The notes under the pieces: generated by a model
The model's database searches: none
Told to the model about the DNA's origin: nothing
Seen by the model: the letters and a program-made list of their open reading frames with translations, nothing else
Assembly: GCA_016791265.1 (NCBI GenBank)
Contig: JAEUMY010000021.1
Span: 1 to 64,000, forward strand
Direction: 5' to 3'
Length of the DNA: 64,000 bases
Source: Betaproteobacteria bacterium
Lineage (GTDB): Bacteria; Pseudomonadota; Gammaproteobacteria; Burkholderiales; Usitatibacteraceae
Made by a program: the position numbers and the translations under genes
In this document: positions 50,665 to 60,140 of the stretch, piece after piece
How positions within the stretch are numbered: the stretch's first letter is position 1
How the letters are laid out: the number at the start of each line of letters is the position of its first letter

Positions 50665-51486
50665 CTACTTCTTGACCCCAAAACAATGCTCGGCCGCCGG
50701 AAACGTCCCGGCCCTGACCTCTTGCGAATATTCGCTGGCCGCTTTTGACACGAGCTCGCCCAGATTGGCATAACGCTTGGCGAACTTGGGCGTGAAGTCG
50801 CTGAAGAGGCCGAGGATGTCCTCCGTCACCAACACCTGACCGTCGCAGGCGGGCGAGGCGCCGATGCCGATGGTCGGAATTTTCACCGCTTCGGTGATGG
50901 CGCGCGCCACCGGCTCGACCGTTCCCTCGATGACCATTGAGAAGGCGCCGGCCGCTTCCACGGCCTGGGCGACGCCGATCCATTTCTTCATCGCTTCCTC
51001 TTCCTTGCCCTGTGCCTTGAAGCCGCCCATGGCGTTGACGTGGGTGGGCATCAGGCCGATGTGGCCCATGACCGGGATGCCGCGATCGGTGACGAACTTG
51101 ATGGTATCGGCCATCTCGATGCCGCCTTCCAGCTTCACGCCTTGCGCGCCGGACTCCGCCAGCGCGCGGGCGCAGTTGCGATAGGCCTGGGCATGCGATT
51201 CCTGGTAGCTCCCGAACGGCATGTCGAGGATGACGCAGGCGTGCTTCGCGCCGCGCACGACTGCCTTGGTGTGATTGATCATCATGTCCAGCGTCACGGC
51301 GAGCGTGGACTCCATGCCGTAGACCACCATGCCGAGCGAATCGCCGACCAGCAGGATGTCGCAGTGCGGGTCCAGCTGCTGGGCCATGGGCTTGGTGTAC
51401 GCGGTCAGCATGACCAGCTTGCCCGGCCCTTTGGTGGCCTTGATTTCAGGAATGGTGACGCGCTTCAGTTCGGCATGGACGCTCAT
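50665..51486 (-). CDS. panB: 3-methyl-2-oxobutanoate hydroxymethyltransferase
   Basis: 273 residues from the ATG at 51486 ([20 protein letters not shown]). It adds a hydroxymethyl group to ketoisovalerate in pantothenate synthesis. Conserved blocks: [78 protein letters not shown] and [26 protein letters not shown] palindrome copy encodes SEYSQ near the C-terminus, where variation is tolerated. panC is not adjacent. Confidence 0.96.
   Translation of the reverse strand: MSVHAELKRVTIPEIKATKGPGKLVMLTAYTKPMAQQLDPHCDILLVGDSLGMVVYGMESTLAVTLDMMINHTKAVVRGAKHACVILDMPFGSYQESHAQAYRNCARALAESGAQGVKLEGGIEMADTIKFVTDRGIPVMGHIGLMPTHVNAMGGFKAQGKEEEAMKKWIGVAQAVEAAGAFSMVIEGTVEPVARAITEAVKIPTIGIGASPACDGQVLVTEDILGLFSDFTPKFAKRYANLGELVSKAASEYSQEVRAGTFPAAEHCFGVKK
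50724..50735. repeat. palindrome GCGAATATTCGC, copy 24
   Basis: In panB, EYS frame, close to the 3' end; flanks T and T. Confidence 0.95.
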
Positions 51487-51495
51487 GGATGACCT

Positions 51496-51507
51496 ACGAA
51501 TACTCGC
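51496..51507. repeat. degenerate palindrome ACGAATACTCGC
   Basis: Two mismatches, upstream of panB; shares GAATACTCGCAA with the degenerate copy at 61401. Confidence 0.5.
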
Positions 51508-51568
51508 AATGACGGCAGTTGCGCTGCCGGGGTCGCGTATTATCCCGGTTTCGATTGGGGGGACAAGC

Positions 51569-51916
51569 ATGATGCTCATCGTCCGCTGGTTCATCAATGC
51601 CCTGGCCCTGATGGCCGTGGCCTATCTCTATCCTGGCGTGGCGGTCACCGGCATCACAGCGGCGCTCATCGCCGCCCTGGTGCTGGGCCTGGTGAATGCG
51701 GTCATCCGGCCGATTCTGGTCATCCTCACCCTTCCAGTCACGATTCTGACGCTGGGCCTCTTCATTTTTGTCATCAACGCCCTGCTCTTCTGGTTCGTGG
51801 GCGAGGTCGTGCCGGGCTTCAAGGTGAATGGGTTCATGGCGGCGCTGATCGGGTCGATTCTCTTTTCGATCATTTCCCTGCTCACAAACTGGCTGCTGGA
51901 CACCAAGAAAAAATAG
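51569..51916 (+). CDS. phage holin family / YvlD-type membrane protein
   Basis: 115 residues with a GGGGGG-rich site before paired ATGs (51569, 51572). Four membrane segments fill the protein ([88 protein letters not shown]). NAVIRPIL and LPxTxLTLGLF are the hallmark of this family of small membrane proteins, whose role is not settled. Divergent from panB, with a strong terminator after it. Confidence 0.88.
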   Translation: MMLIVRWFINALALMAVAYLYPGVAVTGITAALIAALVLGLVNAVIRPILVILTLPVTILTLGLFIFVINALLFWFVGEVVPGFKVNGFMAALIGSILFSIISLLTNWLLDTKKK

Positions 51917-51946
51917 CGGCCACAACAATGTGCCACCGTCGGCGCG

Positions 51947-51972
51947 AAAAGCCCGGGGCCTCCCGGGCTTTT
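51947..51972 (+). terminator. intrinsic terminator before grpE
   Basis: Stem AAAAGCCCGGG / CCCGGGCTTTT around GCCT, followed by a T-run (TTTTTC). It ends the membrane-protein gene and insulates the heat-shock operon. Confidence 0.9.
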
Positions 51973-51985
51973 TCTTGATTGACCC

Positions 51986-52013
51986 CTTGAAATTTGGGGT
52001 TTTGGCCTCAGTT
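51986..52013 (+). promoter_or_regulatory. predicted sigma-32 heat-shock promoter of grpE
   Basis: A -35 CTTGAAA (51986-51992) matches the sigma-32 consensus perfectly. Thirteen bases later CCTCAGTT (52006-52013) matches the CCCCATNT-type -10 at six or more positions. Position 34 bases before the grpE ATG fits. Confidence 0.6.
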
Positions 52014-52046
52014 GGCTTACAACCTTGTTTTTGCTGGAGTTTTTAG

Positions 52047-52628
52047 ATGTCTGACAACCAAGAGACTGTACCGGCGTCTGCCGCCGAGTCGGCACCCATC
52101 CCTTCATCAGAATCTGCTGCTGCAATGCCAGACGCCTCGCCTGCCGAGAGCGAGGCCGGCATCGTCGCCGACCTGGAAAAGCTGCTGGCCGAAACCCAGT
52201 CCAAGGTCGCCGAGCACCACGACGCGTTCCTGCGCGCCAAGGCCGAGACCGAGAACATCCGCCGCCGTGCGGCCGAAGACGTGCAGAAGGCCCACAAGTT
52301 TGGCGTGGAGCGCATGGCCGAGGCGCTGGTGGCCGTGAAGGACAGCCTGGATGCCGCGCTGTCCGTGGAAAACGCGACCGTGGAGGCCTACAAGACGGGC
52401 GTGGAACTGACTGGAAAGCAGCTGACTGCCGTGTTCGAGAAATTCAGCATCGTCGAGGTCAATCCGGTCGGCGAGAAGTTCGACCCCAACAAGCACCAGG
52501 CCATCGCCAGCGTGGAATCGCCGCAGGAGCCCAACACCGTGGTGACGGTGATGCAGAAGGGTTTTGTGCTGCATGACCGCGTGCTGCGCCCGGCGCTGGT
52601 CACGGTTTCCAAGGGACCGGCCGCTTGA
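52047..52628 (+). CDS. grpE: nucleotide exchange factor GrpE
   Basis: 193 residues; releases ADP from DnaK. An acidic, disordered N-terminus (~35 residues) precedes the long dimerisation helix ([29 protein letters not shown]). The beta-domain follows ([58 protein letters not shown]). Canonical length. First gene of grpE-dnaK-dnaJ. Confidence 0.97.
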   Translation: MSDNQETVPASAAESAPIPSSESAAAMPDASPAESEAGIVADLEKLLAETQSKVAEHHDAFLRAKAETENIRRRAAEDVQKAHKFGVERMAEALVAVKDSLDAALSVENATVEAYKTGVELTGKQLTAVFEKFSIVEVNPVGEKFDPNKHQAIASVESPQEPNTVVTVMQKGFVLHDRVLRPALVTVSKGPAA

Positions 52629-52703
52629 ATTTGGCCGCAATAGCCCTACTTCCAATACAAGTTTTCAACATTCGCACTAAACGAAAAAGCAGAGGGAACC
52701 ATC

Positions 52704-54656
52704 ATGGGAAAAATCATCGGTATTGATCTGGGCACGACCAACTCGTGCGTCTCCGTCCTTGAAGGCGGACAGCCCAAGGTCATCGAGAACTCCGAAGGTG
52801 CGCGCACGACGCCTTCCATCGTGGCTTATACGGACAACGACGAAGTCCTTGTTGGCGCCACCGCCAAGCGTCAGGCCGTCACCAACGCCAAGAACACGCT
52901 CTATGCGGTGAAGCGCCTCATCGGCCGCCGCTTCGAAGAAAAAGAAGTGCAGAAGGACATCGACCTGATGCCTTACGAAATCGTCAAGGCGGAAAATGGC
53001 GATGCGTGGGTAGGCGTGCGTGGCAAGAAGATCGCGCCGCCGCAGGTCTCGGCCGAAGTGCTCCGCAAGATGAAGAAAACCGCTGAGGACTACCTGGGCG
53101 AGCCGGTCACCGAGGCTGTCATCACAGTGCCCGCGTACTTCAACGACAGCCAGCGTCAGGCCACCAAGGACGCGGGCCGCATCGCCGGTCTGGAAGTGAA
53201 ACGCATCATCAACGAGCCCACCGCAGCAGCGCTCGCCTTCGGCCTGGACAAGCAGGAAAAGGGTGACCGCAAGATCGCCGTGTTCGACCTGGGCGGTGGC
53301 ACGTTCGATATCTCCATCATCGAAATCGCTGACGTGGATGGCGAGCACCAGTTCGAAGTGCTATCGACCAACGGCGACACCTTCCTGGGCGGTGAAGACT
53401 TTGATCAGCGCCTGATGGACTACATCGTCACCGAGTTCAAGAAGGAACAGGGCGTCGATCTCTCCAAAGACGTGTTGGCCCTGCAGCGCCTGAAGGAAGC
53501 CGCGGAAAAAGCCAAGATCGAGCTCTCCAACAGCTCGCAGACGGATATCAACCTGCCGTATATCACGGCGGACGCGACCGGCCCGAAGCACCTGGCGCTC
53601 AAGATCACCCGCGCCAAATTCGAGGCGCTGGTGGATGACCTGATCGAGCGCACCATTGCCCCGTGCAAGACCGCCATCAAGGACGCAGGCGTGTCGGTCA
53701 GCGACATCAAGGACGTGATCCTGGTGGGTGGCATGACCCGCATGCCCAAGGTGCAGGAAGTGGTGAAGGAGTTCTTTGGCAAGGAGCCGCGCAAGGACGT
53801 GAACCCGGACGAAGCCGTGGCTGTGGGCGCCGCCATCCAGGGCGCCGTGCTGTCGGGCGACCGCAAGGACGTGCTGCTGCTCGACGTGACCCCGCTGTCG
53901 CTGGGCATTGAGACGTTGGGCGGCGTCATGACCAAGCTGATCCAGAAGAACACCACGATCCCGACCAAGGCATCGCAGGTGTTCTCCACCGCGGATGACA
54001 ACCAGTCGGCCGTGACCATCCATGTGCTGCAGGGCGAGCGTGACGTTGCTGCGGGCAACAAGTCGCTGGGTCAATTCAACCTGGAAGGCATCCCGACCGC
54101 GCCACGCGGCATGCCGCAGATCGAGGTGACCTTCGACATCGACGCCAACGGCATCATGCACGTGAGCGCCAAGGACAAGGCCACCGGCAAGGAAAACAAG
54201 ATCACCATCAAGGCCAACTCGGGTCTCAATGAAGACGAGATCCAGCGCATGGTGAAGGATGCCGAAGCCCACGCCGACGAGGACAAGAAGGCACTCGAAC
54301 TCGTGACCGCGCGCAACCAGGCCGACACGCTGGTGCATACGGTGAAGAAGTCGCTCGCGGAATATGGCGATCAGCTCACTGCTGACGAAAAGTCGAAAGT
54401 GGAAAGCAGCATCAAGGATGTCGAGGAAGCGCTGAAAGGCACGGACAAGGACGTCATCACGACCAAGACTGAAGCGCTCGCCACGGCCGCGCAAAAACTG
54501 GGCGAGAAGATGTATGCCGCCGAGGCTGCGAAGGCGCAGGCCGCAGGCGCTGCCCCGGGAGCCGGTGCCGGCCCGGATGCTTCCGCGCAGTCGGCGAAAA
54601 AGGACGACGGCAATGTGGTCGATGCCGAATATGAAGAGGTGAAGGACAAGAAGTAA
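52704..54656 (+). CDS. dnaK: chaperone DnaK (Hsp70)
   Basis: 650 residues, ATP-dependent chaperone. The nucleotide-binding domain starts [21 protein letters not shown], with [16 protein letters not shown] and [14 protein letters not shown] further on. The linker is [19 protein letters not shown] and the C-terminus ends [14 protein letters not shown]. No palindrome copy occurs in its nearly 2 kb. It is separated from dnaJ by a hairpin-forming heptad array. Confidence 0.98.
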   Translation: MGKIIGIDLGTTNSCVSVLEGGQPKVIENSEGARTTPSIVAYTDNDEVLVGATAKRQAVTNAKNTLYAVKRLIGRRFEEKEVQKDIDLMPYEIVKAENGDAWVGVRGKKIAPPQVSAEVLRKMKKTAEDYLGEPVTEAVITVPAYFNDSQRQATKDAGRIAGLEVKRIINEPTAAALAFGLDKQEKGDRKIAVFDLGGGTFDISIIEIADVDGEHQFEVLSTNGDTFLGGEDFDQRLMDYIVTEFKKEQGVDLSKDVLALQRLKEAAEKAKIELSNSSQTDINLPYITADATGPKHLALKITRAKFEALVDDLIERTIAPCKTAIKDAGVSVSDIKDVILVGGMTRMPKVQEVVKEFFGKEPRKDVNPDEAVAVGAAIQGAVLSGDRKDVLLLDVTPLSLGIETLGGVMTKLIQKNTTIPTKASQVFSTADDNQSAVTIHVLQGERDVAAGNKSLGQFNLEGIPTAPRGMPQIEVTFDIDANGIMHVSAKDKATGKENKITIKANSGLNEDEIQRMVKDAEAHADEDKKALELVTARNQADTLVHTVKKSLAEYGDQLTADEKSKVESSIKDVEEALKGTDKDVITTKTEALATAAQKLGEKMYAAEAAKAQAAGAAPGAGAGPDASAQSAKKDDGNVVDAEYEEVKDKK

Positions 54657-54663
54657 TTTCGCC

Positions 54664-54754
54664 AGGCGGAAAGCGGGAGGCGGGAGGCGGAAAACCGTCT
54701 CGCGCCTCTTCGCATTTGCGGCACCCGCCTTCCGCCTGACGTCTACCGCCTACC
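54664..54754. repeat. inverted heptanucleotide array between dnaK and dnaJ
   Basis: Left arm of AGGCGGN heptads (54664-54692) and right arm of CCGCCTN heptads (54724-54754) with a ~30-base loop. Same design as the array at 48272-48360, with more mismatches. It fills the dnaK-dnaJ gap and could attenuate or stabilise transcript ends. Confidence 0.8.
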
Positions 54755-54766
54755 GAGAAAAAAGAC

Positions 54767-55897
54767 ATGGCCACCAAACGCGACTACTACGACATCCTGG
54801 GCGTCAACCGCGATGCGAGCGACGAGGACATCAAGAAGTCCTATCGCAAGCTCGCGATGAAGTACCACCCGGATCGCAACCCGGACAGCAAGGACGCGGA
54901 GGAGAAATTCAAGGAAGCCAAGGAGGCTTACGAGGTCCTATCCGAGCCGGAGAAGCGTCAGGCCTATGACGCTTACGGTCATGCCGGCGTGAATCCGCAA
55001 ATGGGCGGAGGCGGTCCGAACATGGGCGGCTTCTCCGACGCGTTCGGGGACATCTTCTCGGAGATTTTCGGTGGCCAGCAGCGCGCGGGAGGCGGGGGCC
55101 GTTCCGGCGTTTTCCGCGGCGCCGACTTGCGTTACAACCTCGAGATCACCCTGGAACAAGCGGCTCGCGGCACGGAAACCAAGATTCGCATCCCCACATT
55201 GGAGGAATGCGACACCTGCCACGGCTCGGGCGCCAAGCCGGGCACGTCAGCCAAGACCTGCCACACCTGCAATGGCGCAGGCCAGGTGCGCATGGCGATG
55301 GGTCCATTTTCCATGGCCCAGACCTGCCCCACTTGCCACGGCTCGGGCAAGGTCATTCCCGACCCCTGCAACACTTGCGGTGGCACCGGGCGGGTGAAGA
55401 AGCACAAGACCCTTGCCGTGAAGATTCCTGCGGGTGTCGATGATGGCGACCGCATTCGTCTCTCTGGCGAAGGCGAGGCCGGCCAGGGCGGCGGTCCGCC
55501 GGGCGACCTGTACGTGGTCGTGAGCCTGAAGGAACACTCGATGTTCCAGCGTGATGGCAACGACCTGCATTGCGAAATGCCGATCAGCTTCACGGTGGCG
55601 GCGCTGGGTGGCGAGATCGTCATTCCGACGCTGGATGGCGAAGCCAAGATCAAGATTCCCGCCGAGACGCAAAGCGGCCAGGTCTTCCGCCTGCGCGGCA
55701 AAGGCATCAAGGGCGTGCGCAGCAATGTCCACGGTGACCTCATGTGCCATGTGGTCGTGGAAACACCGGTTCGCCTCACCGACCGGCAAAAGGAACTGCT
55801 GCGCGAGCTGGAAGACATCAACATCAAGGATGGCGACAAGCACACCCCGCGATCCAAGTCGTTCTTTGACAAGGTTCGGGATTTCTTCGCAGGTTAG
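54767..55897 (+). CDS. dnaJ: chaperone DnaJ (Hsp40)
   Basis: 376 residues. J domain 1-70 with the HPD motif in [10 protein letters not shown], then a Gly/Phe-rich stretch ([18 protein letters not shown]). Four CxxCxGxG zinc repeats follow: [24 protein letters not shown] and CNTCGGTG. The substrate-binding C-terminal domains close the protein. Stimulates DnaK ATPase. The upstream site is a weak purine stretch (GAGAAAAAAGAC). Confidence 0.98.
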   Translation: MATKRDYYDILGVNRDASDEDIKKSYRKLAMKYHPDRNPDSKDAEEKFKEAKEAYEVLSEPEKRQAYDAYGHAGVNPQMGGGGPNMGGFSDAFGDIFSEIFGGQQRAGGGGRSGVFRGADLRYNLEITLEQAARGTETKIRIPTLEECDTCHGSGAKPGTSAKTCHTCNGAGQVRMAMGPFSMAQTCPTCHGSGKVIPDPCNTCGGTGRVKKHKTLAVKIPAGVDDGDRIRLSGEGEAGQGGGPPGDLYVVVSLKEHSMFQRDGNDLHCEMPISFTVAALGGEIVIPTLDGEAKIKIPAETQSGQVFRLRGKGIKGVRSNVHGDLMCHVVVETPVRLTDRQKELLRELEDINIKDGDKHTPRSKSFFDKVRDFFAG

Positions 55898-55913
55898 CGA
55901 CGAGGTTCGTCGC
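55897..55913 (+). terminator. hairpin at the dnaJ 3' end
   Basis: GCGACGA-GGT-TCGTCGC begins at the stop codon of dnaJ. No T-run follows, so termination is only possible. The rest of 55914-56126 holds no supported gene. Confidence 0.35.
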
Positions 55914-56126
55914 CAGAGGGCAACCTCTCTCGCTGGCGAGTCGACGCACCTCGCGCCGAACTGACGCCCTCAACCGGCCTCCTCGCGGGATGGCCCGCGG
56001 TCGTGTAACGGTTCACGGCTGCGCACGAAGCGACCGCATGGGCCGCTTAACAATTCCTGCGCGCGGGCATAAACTGACCGCAAAAGAAGTCCATACAGGG
56101 CGCGAACCCGCGACTATTCGGAGGAA

Positions 56127-57263
56127 ATGATTGTGGCGAGCACACTGCGTGCGGTCTTGGCGGCCGCCTGGTTCTCCATCTCTCTTGGCGCGTCCGCGCA
56201 AGGGGTTACCGCAGACACGATTCTGATTGGCCAATCCGCGGCGCTCTCCGGCCCGGCGCAAGCGCTCGGGCAGGAAATGAAGGCCGGCATCGATGCCTAT
56301 TTCAAACACGTCAACAGCAAAGGCGGCATCAATGGCCGCAAGCTGGTGCTGAAGTCGCTCGACGACGGCTACGAGCCGGACCGGGCCAAGGCCAACACCA
56401 CCGAGCTCGTCGAAAACGACAAAGTGCTTGCGCTCCTGGGCTACGTGGGCACACCAACCAGCAACGCGTCGCTGCCGGTCTTCACCGGCGCGAAGGTCCC
56501 CTTCGTCGGCCCGTTCACCGGCGCGCAGTCGCTGCGCGAGCCACTCAATCGCTACATCTTCCACGTGCGGGCGAGCTATTTCGACGAGACCGAGGCAATC
56601 GTGGACCACCTCGTGCGTGGCGCCGTCACCAAGATCGGTGTGTTCTATCAGAACGATGCCTACGGGCAGGCGGGACTGACCGGCGTCGAGCGCGCGATGA
56701 AAAAGCGCAATCTGCAAATCGCCGCGAAAGACACGGTGGAGCGCAACACCGCCGACGTGAGCAGGTCGGTCACCACCTTGTCCAAGGCCAATCTGCAAGC
56801 CGTGATCATGATCAGCGCGTACAAAAGCTGCGCCGCGTTCATTCGCGCCATGAAACTGGCCGACGCAAACCCGCAATTCTGGAACGTCTCCTTCGTCGGC
56901 AGCAAAGCGCTGTCCGAGGAATTGGGCGCGGACGGCCGCGGGGTGCAAATCTCGCAGGTGGTGCCGTTCCCCTGGGGATCGGGATCGACCGTGGTCAAGG
57001 AGTATCAGCGCATCATCTCGCCCGACGGTCAGGACATCTACAACTTCTCCAGCTTGGAGGGGTTCCTCGCCGCGAAAGTGCTGGTCGAAGGCATCCGCCG
57101 CGCGGGCAAAGACCTCAATCGGGAATCCCTGGTGACCGCGATGGAGAAAATGGGCAAGGTTGATTTCGGCGGATTCACAGTGAGCTATTCGCCGACCAAT
57201 CGCGAAGGCTCGCGCTTCGTCGACCTCACCATCATCAGCAAGAACGGGAAGTTCATGCGCTAG
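56127..57263 (+). CDS. periplasmic branched-chain amino acid-type ABC transporter binding protein
   Basis: 378 residues. A GTG at 56133 is better spaced from GGAGG than the ATG at 56127. A signal peptide ends near ASAQG. The mature protein is a type 1 periplasmic binding fold (DTILIGQSAALSGPAQALGQEMKAGIDAYFKHVNSKGGINGRKL, ALLGYVGTPTSNASLPVF, IGVFYQNDAYGQAGLTGVE). No permease or ATPase gene is adjacent, so it is an orphan. The ligand is unknown. Its stop codon is followed one base later by the GCTGGGG tandem. Confidence 0.88.
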   Translation: MIVASTLRAVLAAAWFSISLGASAQGVTADTILIGQSAALSGPAQALGQEMKAGIDAYFKHVNSKGGINGRKLVLKSLDDGYEPDRAKANTTELVENDKVLALLGYVGTPTSNASLPVFTGAKVPFVGPFTGAQSLREPLNRYIFHVRASYFDETEAIVDHLVRGAVTKIGVFYQNDAYGQAGLTGVERAMKKRNLQIAAKDTVERNTADVSRSVTTLSKANLQAVIMISAYKSCAAFIRAMKLADANPQFWNVSFVGSKALSEELGADGRGVQISQVVPFPWGSGSTVVKEYQRIISPDGQDIYNFSSLEGFLAAKVLVEGIRRAGKDLNRESLVTAMEKMGKVDFGGFTVSYSPTNREGSRFVDLTIISKNGKFMR

Positions 57264-57264
57264 C

Positions 57265-57313
57265 GCTGGGGGCTGGGGGCTGGGGGCTGGGGGCTGGGGG
57301 CTGGGGGCTGGGG
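57265..57313 (+). repeat. sevenfold tandem repeat of GCTGGGG
   Basis: Exactly seven uninterrupted copies (49 bases) starting one base after a stop codon. It gives G5 tracts separated by CT on the plus strand, so G-quadruplex formation is likely. Confidence 0.95.
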
Positions 57314-57330
57314 AGGATGATCGCCCCATC

Positions 57331-57342
57331 GCGAATATTCGC
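57331..57342. repeat. palindrome GCGAATATTCGC, copy 25
   Basis: Intergenic, 17 bases after the GCTGGGG tandem and 27 bases before the cysS stop; flanks C and A. Confidence 0.95.
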
Positions 57343-57369
57343 AACGCGAAAAGTCGTTGTCCCGGCGAC

Positions 57370-58746
57370 TTATTTCTTCCGCCACTCCGTCAGACCACCC
57401 GGCTTGTCCTCCAGCGCGATCCCGGCCAAATCGAGTTGATTGCGAATCTCATCCGCACGCGAGAAATTACGATCCCTCTTGGCCTGAATGCGTTCCAGCA
57501 CCAGTGCATCCACGTCCAGGTCGCTGGCGGACACCTTGCCTTGCACAAATGCTGCCGGATCATCCTGAAACAGCCCAATCGTGCCGCCCAGCGCCTTCAG
57601 CAATCCGGCCAGCACCGGCGACTTGGTGCGATTGACCTCGTTTTTCAGCTCGTGCAGAACAGCGAATGCGATGGGCGTATTCAAGTCGTCATCCATTGCC
57701 GCCTTGAATTCCGCCGCATGTCCGCGAGTCCAGTCCACCTCCACGCCCACAGGTTGCGTGTCCTTCAGCGCGGTGTAGAAACCCAGCAGCGTGGTGCGGG
57801 CATCCATCAGCGTGTCCCAGGTGTAGCTGATCTCGCTCCGATAATGCCCGCGCAGCAAAAAGAAGCGCACCACCTCGCCGCCCTGAGTCGGGTCGAGCTT
57901 GTTCAGCACTTCACGCGCGGTGAAGAAGTTGCCGAGCGACTTGGACATTTTCTCGCTATCGAAATTGAGAAACGCCGCATGCATCCAGTAGCGCGCCAGC
58001 GGCTTGCCTGTGGCGCCTTCGCTCTGGGCGATTTCGTTCTCGTGGTGCGGGAACTGCAAATCCCAGCCACCGCCGTGAATGTCCAGAGTCTCGCCGAATT
58101 CGGCGGCGCACATGGCCGAGCACTCGATGTGCCAGCCGGGACGGCCGTCGCCAAAGATGGATGGCCACTTGGGCTCGTTGGGCTTCGCGGCCTTCCACAG
58201 CACGAAATCCAGCGGGTCGCGCTTGGCCTGCTCCACCGCCACACGCTCACCCGCACGGAGATCATCCAGTGACTTTCCCGAGAGCTTGCCGTAGCCCTCG
58301 AATTGGCGCACGGCGTAGTACACGTCACCGTTGCCGCCGCGATAGGCCAGACCCTTCTTCTCCAGATGCGCAATGAGATCGAGCATGCCCTGCACATGGC
58401 GCGTGGCACGCGGCTCGATATCGGGACGAAGCAGCTTGAGTCGATCGAAGTCCTCGTGCATCGCGTCGATCATGCGCGCAGTCAGCGCTTCCATGGTCTC
58501 GTTGTTTTCGCGGGCGCGTTCGATGATCTTGTCGTCGATATCGGTGATATTGCGCGCGTACTTCACCTCATAGCCCGACGCGCGCAACCAGCGCACAACC
58601 ATGTCGAACACGGTGAATGTGCGGGCATTGCCGACGTGGAAGTAGTCGTACACCGTCGGGCCGCAGACGTACAGGCGAACCTTGCCGGGTTCCAGCGGCT
58701 CAAAGCGTTCTTTTCGGCGGGTCAGCGTGTTGTGCAGTGCGAGCAT
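57370..58746 (-). CDS. cysS: cysteinyl-tRNA synthetase
   Basis: 458 residues from the ATG at 58746 ([15 protein letters not shown]); a 136-codon upstream extension is non-coding in character. Charges tRNA(Cys). The zinc cysteine and HIGH region are [30 protein letters not shown] and [10 protein letters not shown] complete the zinc site; [10 protein letters not shown] is the KMSKS loop. Length is standard. No palindrome in the gene. Confidence 0.97.
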   Translation of the reverse strand: MLALHNTLTRRKERFEPLEPGKVRLYVCGPTVYDYFHVGNARTFTVFDMVVRWLRASGYEVKYARNITDIDDKIIERARENNETMEALTARMIDAMHEDFDRLKLLRPDIEPRATRHVQGMLDLIAHLEKKGLAYRGGNGDVYYAVRQFEGYGKLSGKSLDDLRAGERVAVEQAKRDPLDFVLWKAAKPNEPKWPSIFGDGRPGWHIECSAMCAAEFGETLDIHGGGWDLQFPHHENEIAQSEGATGKPLARYWMHAAFLNFDSEKMSKSLGNFFTAREVLNKLDPTQGGEVVRFFLLRGHYRSEISYTWDTLMDARTTLLGFYTALKDTQPVGVEVDWTRGHAAEFKAAMDDDLNTPIAFAVLHELKNEVNRTKSPVLAGLLKALGGTIGLFQDDPAAFVQGKVSASDLDVDALVLERIQAKRDRNFSRADEIRNQLDLAGIALEDKPGGLTEWRKK

Positions 58747-58944
58747 GCAAACTCCTTGGTGAGCCGTCGGCCTGGGCGCATGCGCCTCGCGCGGCGGCTG
58801 AGCGGAACGGCAAAAAACGAATGGGGTACTTGAAAAACCGGGGCGAAGCCTCGGTTCGCGCCATGACCGGCGCGGAAGGGAATCAGGCTCGACATCGCGC
58901 CGGCAGGCGCGGTGGAAGGGGTGAGGTGCTGACGCGGGTTTGCA

Positions 58945-58974
58945 TTGTGATGCGAACGAAGGGTTTGATAGAAT
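58945..58974 (+). promoter_or_regulatory. predicted sigma-70 promoter of the TPR gene
   Basis: TTGTGA (58945-58950) and TAGAAT (58969-58974) with 18 bases between, 44 bases before the ATG at 59018. The 271-base gap between cysS and this gene holds no supported gene. Confidence 0.4.
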
Positions 58975-59017
58975 GCGTTTCTGAGTAAATTCAATAACTT
59001 TCAAAGAATTATACACA

Positions 59018-60112
59018 ATGACTTCATGCGCTTTGCCAGGTCTTTCGAGACGCGCCGCTTGGACTCGCTTCGCCGCGTTGGCTGCGACGTGCGCCATGCT
59101 CGCTTCGCCCGTGTCGTGGGCAGGCCCGCAGGAAGATCGGGCAGACGCCATCAACCTCTATCGCGCAGGCAAGATTGAAGCCGCCAGCAGCAAGATCAAC
59201 ACCTTTCTCGCCGCCCAGCCCAAGGATCCTCAGGGCCGCTTTGTGAAAGGGCTCATCCTGACTGAGCAGAAGAAGGTGCCCGAAGCGATTCAGGTGTTCA
59301 CGGCGCTGACCGAGGATTTTCCCGAGCTGCCCGAGCCGTACAACAACCTTGCCGTGCTCTACGCATCGCAAGGCAACTACGACAAGGCCAAGGCCGCGCT
59401 CGAACTCGCGATCCACACGCACCCCAGCTATGCCACGGCGCATGAAAACCTGGGTGACATCTACGCGCAGCTCGCACGCCGCGCCTACGACAAGGCGTTG
59501 CAACTGGACAAGAACAACACGGCGGCGCAAACAAAGCTCTCGATGGTGAAAGACCTCTTCAGCGCGGGCAGCGCCAAAGCTGCCGCCCCGACGCAGGTCG
59601 CGACAGCACCCGCTGCGGCGCCGACGGCCGCTGCCAAAGCCGCCCCCCCCAAGACTGCGGAGGTCACGCCTGCGAAGGTCTCCAAGGCGCCCGAACCCAA
59701 GCCCGCCGAGGCAAAGCCCGACGCGAAGGCACCCGCGCCGGCCGCCAAGGCGGAGCCGCCGAAGGCCGCGGGTGACGCAGAGGGTCAAATCACCGCCGCC
59801 ATCAATGCCTGGGCGAAGGCGTGGAGCGACAAGAATGTCGCCGGCTATCTGGCCGCCTACGCTGGCGACTTCGAGACGCCCGACGGCTTGAAGCGCGCCG
59901 CGTGGGAACAGCAACGCAGCGAGCGCATTGAGCGCCCCAAATCGATCAGCGTCGAGGTGAAGATCAACAAGATCACGGTGACCGGCAATGAAGCCACTGC
60001 GAATATTCGCCAGAGCTACAAGTCGGACACGTTGAAATCGAACACCAACAAGACGCTGAAGCTCGTGAAGAGCGGTGACAAGTGGCTGATTCGCCAGGAA
60101 CGTGCAGGCTGA
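59018..60112 (+). CDS. exported TPR protein with Cds6-like C-terminal domain
   Basis: 364 residues with a signal peptide of ~35 (ending SWAG). TPR repeats cover about 40-175 ([74 protein letters not shown]). A long Ala/Pro/Lys-rich linker follows (175-250). The C-terminal domain ([28 protein letters not shown]...) is the NTF2-like module also found at the end of the next gene. It sits directly before the L,D-transpeptidase gene, so it probably helps that enzyme in the cell envelope. One palindrome copy encodes ANIR. Confidence 0.85.
   Translation: MTSCALPGLSRRAAWTRFAALAATCAMLASPVSWAGPQEDRADAINLYRAGKIEAASSKINTFLAAQPKDPQGRFVKGLILTEQKKVPEAIQVFTALTEDFPELPEPYNNLAVLYASQGNYDKAKAALELAIHTHPSYATAHENLGDIYAQLARRAYDKALQLDKNNTAAQTKLSMVKDLFSAGSAKAAAPTQVATAPAAAPTAAAKAAPPKTAEVTPAKVSKAPEPKPAEAKPDAKAPAPAAKAEPPKAAGDAEGQITAAINAWAKAWSDKNVAGYLAAYAGDFETPDGLKRAAWEQQRSERIERPKSISVEVKINKITVTGNEATANIRQSYKSDTLKSNTNKTLKLVKSGDKWLIRQERAG
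59999..60010. repeat. palindrome GCGAATATTCGC, copy 26
   Basis: In the TPR gene, ANIR frame (EATANIRQS); flanks T and C. Confidence 0.95.
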
Positions 60113-60140
60113 CGCGATTTCTCCCCCCAAGGCGCGCGGC

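Noticed and set aside
56013..57344. 443-codon minus-strand open frame opposite the binding protein gene
   Set aside because: Starts in the GCTGGGG tandem (Pro/Ser/Ala repeats) and has shadow-like composition; the plus-strand gene is well supported.
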